Below, piece after piece: positions 57,828-64,000 of a stretch of DNA of 64,000 bases. The notes under the pieces were generated by a model. The model saw only the letters and a program-made list of their open reading frames with translations. It was not told the origin of the DNA and made no database searches. The number at the start of each line of letters is the position of its first letter. The stretch's first letter is position 1. Position numbers and translations under genes: made by a program. The stretch comes from Lentihominibacter butyricus (GTDB taxonomy: Bacteria; Bacillota; Clostridia; Peptostreptococcales; Anaerovoracaceae): positions 248,001 to 312,000 of the forward strand of contig NZ_JAOQJP010000002.1 of the NCBI RefSeq assembly GCF_025567305.1, written 5' to 3'.

Positions 57828-58472
57828 TTATTCCCAAAATGCGACCGCTCTGATCGGTGCGCCGTCTGCGTTTTCCCACTTCAGCGGCAGTGCGAAGAAC
57901 CAGAACAGATCATCTCCGCACTTGTCCAGATCCTTGAGATTCTCGATATTCACGATCTCATGCTCTCTGAAAAGCTTCTTGTGTATAGGCAGATCTTCGT
58001 CAGGTATCGGATCTATGCCGATGACATCGAGACCGACGCCCTTCTTGTCTGTCGTCAGTATAAAGTTTACCACATCATCGTCGATGCATGGATAATCTTT
58101 GTAATAATCTTCTGTTCCCCACCTTGCGTCCCAGCCGAGGTTGAACAAGAGATAATCAGCTTCAACAGCCTTGCTGCCGTATTTCGTGATCCTGTCGATC
58201 GTTATCGTCTCGCCCTCCTTGAGATCTCTGCAGTCGATGACGAGAGCCCTTCCTACGAACTGGCTGACAGGGAAAGCGTCCAGCGTCGTTCTGTCAGCAA
58301 ACAGATGATTCGGCGGGTCCATATGAGTTCCGGTATGCGAATACATCGTCATCAGTGTTTCCTTGAAGCCGTCCTTCTCATAGGTGTTGGCCTGCTGCAG
58401 CTTCGGCTTTTCCGTTCCCGGGTATACCGGCATTTCCTCAGAAATAACATGTGTCAGATCGATAACTTTCAT
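57828..58472 (-). CDS. Cyclase family protein (kynurenine formamidase-like)
   Basis: 214 residues, PF04199 metal-dependent hydrolase family that includes kynurenine formamidase and isatin hydrolase. The zinc motif is HTGTHMDPPNH (HxGTHxDxPxH), preceded by IDLTHVISEEMPVYPG. VIGIDPIPDEDLPIHKKLF and the FALPLKWENADGAPIRAVA C-terminus match the family. The substrate is an N-acyl or cyclic amide; position between an amino acid permease and a PLP decarboxylase suggests processing of an amino-acid derivative. GGAGG precedes the ATG. Confidence 0.88.
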   Translation of the reverse strand: MKVIDLTHVISEEMPVYPGTEKPKLQQANTYEKDGFKETLMTMYSHTGTHMDPPNHLFADRTTLDAFPVSQFVGRALVIDCRDLKEGETITIDRITKYGSKAVEADYLLFNLGWDARWGTEDYYKDYPCIDDDVVNFILTTDKKGVGLDVIGIDPIPDEDLPIHKKLFREHEIVNIENLKDLDKCGDDLFWFFALPLKWENADGAPIRAVAFWE

Positions 58473-58563
58473 TTTGCACCTCCTGTTTGGATTTCAGATT
58501 TGGTTTTTATTCTTTGAGTCCGGCGCGCTCTGCGCCGGCAAACTTACATGTCCGGCGGTATAC

Positions 58564-59934
58564 TTAGTTTTTCTCACTTTCCGCCTGTTCTTTTTCTCTC
58601 TCCATTTTAGCCGCATTCGGCTTCGCATAGAACTGGTAAAAGAGCATCAGTATCGCGAAGAACACCAGTACACATATCGCAGTCTCAAGGCTCGAGATGA
58701 ACGATGAGTAAAACAGCACTCCGCAGCCTATCAGAGCGATAACGAAGAAGAAAGTCTTTCCCTTGAGCTTCCATGGAAGCGCTGCGTATTCTTCAGGGAA
58801 TTTCTTCTTATATGCATAACTCGCTATAACGGTTATTATCAGACAGACGATACCGCACGCACATGCTACGTTTGCCAGCATGGTATACGCATTCTCGAAC
58901 TGCGGCACGATGCCCATCAGCAGAAGCAGCACGCCGATCACGAACGCAACCGTGAGTCCCACATGAGGAACGCCTCTCTTGTTCACTTTGCCGAATGCCT
59001 TAGGCACTACACCGTGAAAGCTCATGCCGTAAAGAAGTCTCGATACTGCGAAGATCTCGCCTATCAGACATGTCACGCATGCTATCCATGCAGCAATATT
59101 CAGCACCATACCTGCCGCATTTCCGAATACATACTGTGCCGCGATCGTAAACGGCGAAGCCATCGTCGAGTATTCCTTGTAATTTACAAGACCAAGACAT
59201 ACCAGTATCGCTGCGGCATAAAGAAGAATGATCGTCACGAACGCCCAGAACATCGCACGCGGCATGATCTTTGCATTCTTAACTTCACCTGCGGCAGCCA
59301 GAAGCGATAGCGGCCCCATGTACGCGTACGTCCCCGCACAGATCGCCAGTACCACGCCTTTTGCACCAAACGGAGCGAACGGCGAGTAATTGCTCCTGTC
59401 CACATTCCCCGTAAGGATACCCGCAACGGTGAACACCACCATTATACCTACGAGTACGATTATCAGACCCAGCTGAGTCTTGCCTGTAACATCTCCGCCC
59501 AGGAGGGTCACCACGAATACCACCGCCAGCAGACCTATGCCCCAGATAACCGCCGACACATCAGCATTGTCCGTCCACATAAAAAAGTAATTCGATATGT
59601 ACCCTGTTCCCAGACCTACAGAACCCAGGAAAACCACATCCATCGCGATATTCCCGAACGCCGCGAACACGCCCCAGCGCGGTCCGAGCACGCGCTTGCT
59701 CCAGTCATGCATCGAACCTGCGACCGGCATACCGACCGCCAGCTCTGTCGCGTTCATACATACACACATCAGCATCAGACCTGCGATCGCATATGCGATG
59801 ACGCATGACGGTCCTGCCTGCTCCGCACCGGAAGCCACCATCAGGAATATGCCGTCTCCGACTACCGCGCCTACACCCAGCGCCCAGATCTGCCAGAAGC
59901 CCATTTTCTTGTTCAGGCTGTCTCCACTTTGCAT
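58564..59934 (-). CDS. APC superfamily amino acid permease
   Basis: 456 residues, twelve predicted helices. MGFWQIWALGVGAVVGDGIF is the helix-1 motif of APC carriers (GxGIF variant), followed by AGPSCVIAYAIAGLMLM and ELAVGMPVAGSMHDWSKRVLGP (as ELAVGMPVAGS). Further helices are regular, with a Lys/Glu-rich C-terminal tail. Likely a cation-coupled or exchange carrier for an amino acid or amine; the downstream decarboxylase suggests substrate/product antiport. Its TTGTGC-17-TATCAT promoter lies between it and the divergent PucR-type regulator. Confidence 0.88.
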   Translation of the reverse strand: MQSGDSLNKKMGFWQIWALGVGAVVGDGIFLMVASGAEQAGPSCVIAYAIAGLMLMCVCMNATELAVGMPVAGSMHDWSKRVLGPRWGVFAAFGNIAMDVVFLGSVGLGTGYISNYFFMWTDNADVSAVIWGIGLLAVVFVVTLLGGDVTGKTQLGLIIVLVGIMVVFTVAGILTGNVDRSNYSPFAPFGAKGVVLAICAGTYAYMGPLSLLAAAGEVKNAKIMPRAMFWAFVTIILLYAAAILVCLGLVNYKEYSTMASPFTIAAQYVFGNAAGMVLNIAAWIACVTCLIGEIFAVSRLLYGMSFHGVVPKAFGKVNKRGVPHVGLTVAFVIGVLLLLMGIVPQFENAYTMLANVACACGIVCLIITVIASYAYKKKFPEEYAALPWKLKGKTFFFVIALIGCGVLFYSSFISSLETAICVLVFFAILMLFYQFYAKPNAAKMEREKEQAESEKN

Positions 59935-59999
59935 ATTGCACCTCCCATTATAATAAGTTCACTGCTTTCCACGTCGACAAGAAGCATTTTGATAATGTG

Positions 60000-60028
60000 A
60001 TGATACAATGAGCCGGCTGAGTGCACAA
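60000..60028 (-). promoter_or_regulatory. Promoter of the APC-cyclase-decarboxylase operon
   Basis: Minus-strand TTGTGC (60023-60028), 17-bp spacer, TATCAT (60000-60005). The intergenic region is shared with the divergent regulator gene. Confidence 0.65.
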
Positions 60029-60211
60029 CGTCTAATTGTCTGAACATTTTTTAAATTTTTTAATACATTTTGTATGAAAATGGTGTATCATATCCGTATA
60101 CAATCGACATTAACGTACGAGTCCGGCATTGCTGCCTTGTCCAGTATGCGAATCAGCATCCCGGTGCATATGTTTGTCGGACTCGTTTATAAAACCGCCA
60201 GGGAGGTGCAA

Positions 60212-61747
60212 ATGTTCACGATCAAGGAATTTCTGGGGATGGATCTCATCCCGTGGTATAAAAATCTCACTTCTGCCGGTCTCCCGGAAGATCGTCCGAT
60301 CGAGCACGTTTCCGTCAACGACCTGCCGCTCGACGATTTCATACGCAAAAACGAAATGGTCATCAGTATCGCTACGCCTTATATCGAGGAGGAAGCACTG
60401 ATGACCGAATTCATCAAAGGCCTGATCGAAGCCAAGGCCAGTCTTTTTCTTCTCGCCCTGCCTTCAAACACGATGGAGCTGAGCGACGCCAATGCAAAGC
60501 TGGCACAGGACGGCGGCCTGCCGATACTGCTGATCCCGTGGGACGTGCGCTTTGCAGATATCGTAGAAACGGTTCTCGACAGACTGCACAAGGACTACAA
60601 TACCGCTGTAGACAAAATGAAAAAGCTGCAGGAGGATATGCTCAAAAGCTTCCTCAACGGCTCCGACATAGCCGCTGCAACGCAGATAATCCACCGGGCG
60701 CTCGGCTGCAGGATCGTGATATCAGACAGCAGCGGCAATATTATCAGCGGCTCCGGCAGGACCGCGGAAATGACTGCGCTGCAGCTCAAGTCGAACGGGC
60801 ATCTTTACGGATGGCTTTTCCTCGACGGCATGAAGACGCAGAAAAGCCTTGATCTGCTGGCGAGCACGCTTTCCCCGCTGCTTTCTCTCTGGTTCTACCG
60901 CGAGGAGATCATCGCGACCACGCAGAGCATGGCAAAGGAGGATCTTATCTGGCGACTCGCGAACGGCGGAGACCCCGGTTCAGAAAAAATCATGCGCTCC
61001 GCAAAGCTTATGGATCTGCACCTCGGCCGCACGTACGCGTGCATCGTCGGCCGCGTGCGGCTCGGCGCGAACAGCTCGGACGACTGGCAGAAAAACTGGA
61101 TCGACTCCAACATGAACACAGTGCGCAGCATCTTTGCCGAAACTGCACGTTCACTCGACCGTGAGGTGATGGTGACACACCACAACAATGCGATCATCAT
61201 TTACTTCGAGGTCTCACCGGCCTCCGGCAAGACGCAGATCGCACATTTTCTCGACCTTATCGAGGAAAGGTTACGTTCGACATCGAAAAGACTTCTTTTT
61301 TCGTGGGGCATCAGCGAGATCCGTGACGGGGCTACGGATTTCAGGAATTACTATCTTCATGCAAAGCTCGCGGAGGAGCTGTGTGCGAACGACAACAGGC
61401 TGGGCCGCCGGTACTACTACGAAAACACGCTCATATACAACATGATGTCGCTGCTTTCCTCCGATGAGGAAGTGATGAGCAACGCATACAGGATAATCTC
61501 TCCACTGGTAGAATACGACAAGAAACACGGTTCCCAGCTCATCGATACACTGCGCACATACCTGATATGCAAGAATATATCCGAAGTTGCCAGGAGGCTG
61601 GGCAGACACAGGCAGACGCTGCTGTACCAGCTGCAGAGGATCGAGGATCTGACCGGACTTTCGCTGAAAAACAGCGATGAACTCTTTCTGCTCGAATGCT
61701 GCATGCGCCTGCAGGTCGGCTTCACAGCCGTCGGCTCGGACGCCTGA
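60212..61747 (+). CDS. PucR/CdaR-family transcriptional regulator
   Basis: 511 residues. N-terminal PucR-type sensing domain (~1-125: MFTIKEFLGMDLI, SVNDLPLDDFIRKNEMVIS), a middle region (~125-390) and a C-terminal HTH_30 domain (~440-500). In the latter, SQLIDTLRTYLICKNISEVARRLGRHRQTLLYQLQRIEDLTG is the signature, here noted as NISEVARRLGRHRQTLLYQL. Such proteins regulate purine catabolism, sugar-acid or amino acid genes, usually as activators of adjacent operons. The start at 60212 has GGGAGG and matches the family; the frame opens at 60074. It is divergent from the APC operon, its likely target. Confidence 0.88.
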   Translation: MFTIKEFLGMDLIPWYKNLTSAGLPEDRPIEHVSVNDLPLDDFIRKNEMVISIATPYIEEEALMTEFIKGLIEAKASLFLLALPSNTMELSDANAKLAQDGGLPILLIPWDVRFADIVETVLDRLHKDYNTAVDKMKKLQEDMLKSFLNGSDIAAATQIIHRALGCRIVISDSSGNIISGSGRTAEMTALQLKSNGHLYGWLFLDGMKTQKSLDLLASTLSPLLSLWFYREEIIATTQSMAKEDLIWRLANGGDPGSEKIMRSAKLMDLHLGRTYACIVGRVRLGANSSDDWQKNWIDSNMNTVRSIFAETARSLDREVMVTHHNNAIIIYFEVSPASGKTQIAHFLDLIEERLRSTSKRLLFSWGISEIRDGATDFRNYYLHAKLAEELCANDNRLGRRYYYENTLIYNMMSLLSSDEEVMSNAYRIISPLVEYDKKHGSQLIDTLRTYLICKNISEVARRLGRHRQTLLYQLQRIEDLTGLSLKNSDELFLLECCMRLQVGFTAVGSDA

Positions 61748-62086
61748 GATGCCGGATGCATTCGGCAGACTCAAGTACGGCGGGCAGATGCGAAGCGCCG
61801 TTGATCCGGTACATTCATGCGCGGGATGTGCTGTTCGATACGTCACGACGCTGTGACCGGAACCCCGGCATGCCGCACCCTGCGACTTTGCATGAAACGC
61901 TCGGAACCCCCGGCATGCCGCGCTCTGCGCCTTTGCATGAAACGCTGGGAAGCGATTTTGTTATTTAAATACTTTATCACGCTTCCATGATATGGTATAC
62001 TTGTGAATAAAGTATCAATTTTAAGAATTGACCTGAATTCGAGAATCAATATTAAAACATTTTAGTAGAAATGGGGAAATTTTAAC
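61748..62086 (+). promoter_or_regulatory. CoA-transferase upstream region: tandem repeat and promoter
   Basis: Two direct 44/45-bp copies lie at 61858-61901 and 61902-61946, each with CCGGCATGCCGC and TTTGCATGAAACGCT. They are followed by a promoter TTATCA (61974-61979), 16-bp spacer, TATACT (61996-62001) with an extended TGG. A second candidate is TTGACC-16-TATTAA at ~62029-62055. Confidence 0.55.
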
Positions 62087-63442
62087 ATGGAGAATTTAAG
62101 AAAAGAATATGAGAGCAAGCTCATAACTGCAGAAAACGCAGTGAAACTCGTCAAGTCAGGCGACTGGGTGGACTTCGGATGGGGTGTCGGCATCCCTTAC
62201 GATCTCGACGCTGCGCTGGCTGCAAGGATAAAGGCTGAGGATCTTTACGACCTCAAGTTCAGAGGCGGTATCGCGCTGAGAGTCCCTGAGATCTTCAAGA
62301 TCGAAGACGCTCCGAAGCACCTCTGCTGGAACAGCTGGCACATGACAGGTATCGAGAGAAAGGCTGTTGGCCAGGGCATCGCGTACTATGCGCCGATCAG
62401 ATACTCCGAGCTGCCTAGATACTACAGAGACCTTCCTGATCCGGTAGATATCGCGATGTTCAGAGTCGCTCCGATGGATTCCGACGGATATTTCAACTTC
62501 GGACCGAGCGCTTCACACATGGCTGATATGTGCAGCAGAGCAAAGTGCATCGTCGTGGAAGTGAACGAAAACATGCCGGTCGCACTCGGAAGCAAGGTGG
62601 GAGGAGAAAAGATCCACATCTCAGAGATCGACCACATCGTGGAGAGTACGAACACTCCTATGGAAGAGCTCGGCGCAGGCCCTACGAATGAGATCGATGA
62701 AAAGGTCGCACAGTTCATCGTTGAGGAGATCCCTAACGGCGCATGCCTGCAGCTGGGTATCGGCGGCATGCCTAACGCAGTAGGCTCACTGATCGCACAG
62801 TCAGACCTCAAGGATCTGGGAGTGCATACGGAAATGTACGTTGACGCTTTCGTCGACATCGCTATGGCCGGAAAGATCAACGGTTCATGCAAGACTATCG
62901 ACAAGGGCAGACAGGCATACGCTTTCGGAGCAGGAACGAAAAAGCTTTACGATTACATCAACAACAACCCTGAATGCCTGAGCGCACCTGTAGACTACAC
63001 GAATGACATCAGAGTAGTCGGTGCTATCGACAACTTCATGTCCATAAACAATGCGGTAGACATCGACCTGTTCGGTCAGGTAAATGCCGAGTCCGCAGGG
63101 ATCAAGCACATCAGCGGAGCAGGCGGTCAGCTCGACTTCGTGCTCGGCGCATATCTTTCCAAGGGCGGAAAGAGCTTCATCTGCTGCTCGTCGACTTTCA
63201 AGGACAAGCAGGGCAACGTGAAGTCAAGGATCAAGCCGACGCTCACAGAAGGCTCGATCGTTACGGACACAAGAACTAACACACATTACGTGGTCACAGA
63301 ATACGGCAAAGTAATCCTCAAGGGACTGACTACATGGGAAAGAGCTGAAGCGCTCATCTCGATCGCTCACCCTGATTTCAGAGAAGAGCTCATCAAAGAC
63401 GCTGAAAAGATGGGTATCTGGAGACAGAGCAACAAGCGCTAG
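62087..63442 (+). CDS. Butyryl-CoA:acetate / 4-hydroxybutyrate CoA-transferase family
   Basis: 451 residues of the acetyl-CoA hydrolase/transferase (Cat1/Cat2/But) family. LQLGIGGMPNAVGSLI is the CoA-loop, TEMYVDAFVDIAMAG contains the likely acyl-accepting Glu region, and HISGAGGQLDFVLGAYLSKGGKSF (as SGAGGQLDFVLGAYLSKGG) is the segment used to recognise butyryl-CoA:acetate CoA-transferases. Such enzymes end butyrate fermentation by moving CoA to acetate. Codon use is strongly biased, consistent with high expression. But and 4-hydroxybutyrate transferases cannot be separated with certainty by eye. Confidence 0.87.
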   Translation: MENLRKEYESKLITAENAVKLVKSGDWVDFGWGVGIPYDLDAALAARIKAEDLYDLKFRGGIALRVPEIFKIEDAPKHLCWNSWHMTGIERKAVGQGIAYYAPIRYSELPRYYRDLPDPVDIAMFRVAPMDSDGYFNFGPSASHMADMCSRAKCIVVEVNENMPVALGSKVGGEKIHISEIDHIVESTNTPMEELGAGPTNEIDEKVAQFIVEEIPNGACLQLGIGGMPNAVGSLIAQSDLKDLGVHTEMYVDAFVDIAMAGKINGSCKTIDKGRQAYAFGAGTKKLYDYINNNPECLSAPVDYTNDIRVVGAIDNFMSINNAVDIDLFGQVNAESAGIKHISGAGGQLDFVLGAYLSKGGKSFICCSSTFKDKQGNVKSRIKPTLTEGSIVTDTRTNTHYVVTEYGKVILKGLTTWERAEALISIAHPDFREELIKDAEKMGIWRQSNKR

Positions 63443-63473
63443 TCCGGCCGGAAAATCTACAAATCGACAAATT

Positions 63474-63519
63474 AAAAACGCACCGCACTGACATGTATGT
63501 ACAGTTTGGTGCGTTTTTT
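63474..63519. terminator. Bidirectional terminator between CoA-transferase and ppaC
   Basis: AAAAACGCACC pairs with GGTGCGTTTTTT, with inner ACTG/CAGT pairing. T-runs occur on both strands, serving the convergent genes. Confidence 0.9.
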
Positions 63520-63530
63520 ATAATACGATG

Positions 63531-64000
63531 CTACTGCTCCAGTTCCTGAAGCGCCTCCACGAAAGTAGGCAGGAACTGCTTTTTCCTCGACACGATGCCC
63601 CTGAGCACGATCTTTTCATGATCTTCCGGCACATTGAAAGCATCCCTTGCAGTCTCTTCCGCCATTTCTCCGTGGCACAGCAGCTCGGTGCTCGCCTCGA
63701 CGATGTTCGTCATCATCAGGAACATCATATCCAGCCCCTGGCTCCTCATCACAGTTTCAAGGCTCGGTTCGACTTTTGCTCTGATATTGTCGAGCTCGTC
63801 CTGATCCATCGATGTCACCTGGCTCACCCCGAACGAATATCCGTCATTTGAGAAGATCTTGAAATCCTGATAGCAGATCTCCTCAGCCGTCTTGCTCTGC
63901 AGGCTGCTCGACGCCTCGAACATCCGGTGTGCAAACTCTTCGATATTTATGCCTGCCAGCTCTGCCAGCTTTTCACAAGTCTTCCTGTCAACAGGTGTGC
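63531..64000 (-). CDS. ppaC: Manganese-dependent inorganic pyrophosphatase, C-terminal part (5' end outside window)
   Basis: The frame is open to the right edge. Visible residues include TPVDRKTCEKLAELAGINIE, then FKIFSNDGYSFGVSQVTSMD and IVSRKKQFLPTF near the C-terminus. These belong to the DHHA2 domain of family II pyrophosphatases, in which SRKKQ binds pyrophosphate. The DHH catalytic domain with the metal ligands lies beyond base 64000. About 156 of the usual ~310 residues are seen. The enzyme hydrolyses PPi to drive biosynthesis. Confidence 0.88.
   Translation of the reverse strand, partial: TPVDRKTCEKLAELAGINIEEFAHRMFEASSSLQSKTAEEICYQDFKIFSNDGYSFGVSQVTSMDQDELDNIRAKVEPSLETVMRSQGLDMMFLMMTNIVEASTELLCHGEMAEETARDAFNVPEDHEKIVLRGIVSRKKQFLPTFVEALQELEQ

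Overview
The window looks like a scaffolded chromosome piece from an anaerobic, spore-lineage Clostridia (Firmicutes) of medium GC content. It carries a four-subunit pyruvate:ferredoxin oxidoreductase, a butyryl-CoA:acetate-type CoA-transferase, YabP/YabQ sporulation genes, an LtaS-type polymerase, a lysine riboswitch and Bacillus-type ribosome binding sites. A family such as Anaerovoracaceae is possible, but that is a guess. A 14-base N run (7511-7524) marks a scaffold gap.

Layout. 1-2.6 kb: an ER/archaeal-type signal peptidase (cut by the window edge) and an IS3-like HTH protein, preceded by a 382-bp non-coding segment between inverted copies of a dyad site, next to a tyrosine recombinase; this looks like an invertible promoter. 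3-7.2 kb: two paralogous YtcJ-type amidohydrolases. 7.7-9.1 kb: lysine riboswitch and dapA. 10-13.1 kb: porGDAB. 13.5-17.2 kb: tRNA deacylase, GNAT, three small membrane-anchored DUF4860-like genes, an iron-sulfur flavoprotein. 17.3-21.9 kb: yabP-yabQ-divIC-rnmV-ksgA-ltaS. 22.3-34.7 kb: a nine-gene purine operon (purL-E-C-M-N-F-O-H-D) under a PurBox-like operator, with an archaeal-type split of the last two steps (PurH-type formyltransferase plus PurO) and a PurF whose N-terminal nucleophile Cys is replaced by Gly. 35-36.6 kb: cysK and a histidine phosphatase. 37.7-40.1 kb: DMT permease, larE, mazG. 40.1-43.8 kb: nnrE, phosphohexomutase, membrane proteins. 44.1-45.4 kb: azlCD. 45.9-48.7 kb: D-2-hydroxyacid dehydrogenase, class V aminotransferase, ECF S component. 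49-50.6 kb: a MATE exporter behind a tandem attenuator. 51.2-54.1 kb: panG-panB-panC. 54.4-56.1 kb: a wall-anchored surface protein. 56.4-61.7 kb: basic amino acid decarboxylase, cyclase/hydrolase and APC permease, divergent from a PucR/CdaR regulator. 62-64 kb: CoA-transferase and the end of a Mn-dependent pyrophosphatase.

The most unusual content is non-coding. (1) The putative invertible promoter. (2) Fourteen complete copies of a ~52-nt two-hairpin unit in four tandem arrays, always in sense orientation and ending just before the ribosome binding site of the next gene (purF, purE, the DMT permease, azlD); the second stem changes sequence from copy to copy while staying paired, which is evidence of a conserved RNA structure. 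(3) Four intergenic loci that share one layout, a lone short motif followed by two inverted pairs of it, with a different motif at each locus. (4) Two hairpins with an identical 12-nt loop, each followed by a T-run, between a strong promoter and the MATE start codon. Several conserved enzymes (PurD, NnrE, a flavoprotein, one YtcJ) also carry low-complexity in-frame inserts.

All calls come from reading the sequence and from memory of protein and RNA families; no database search was run.
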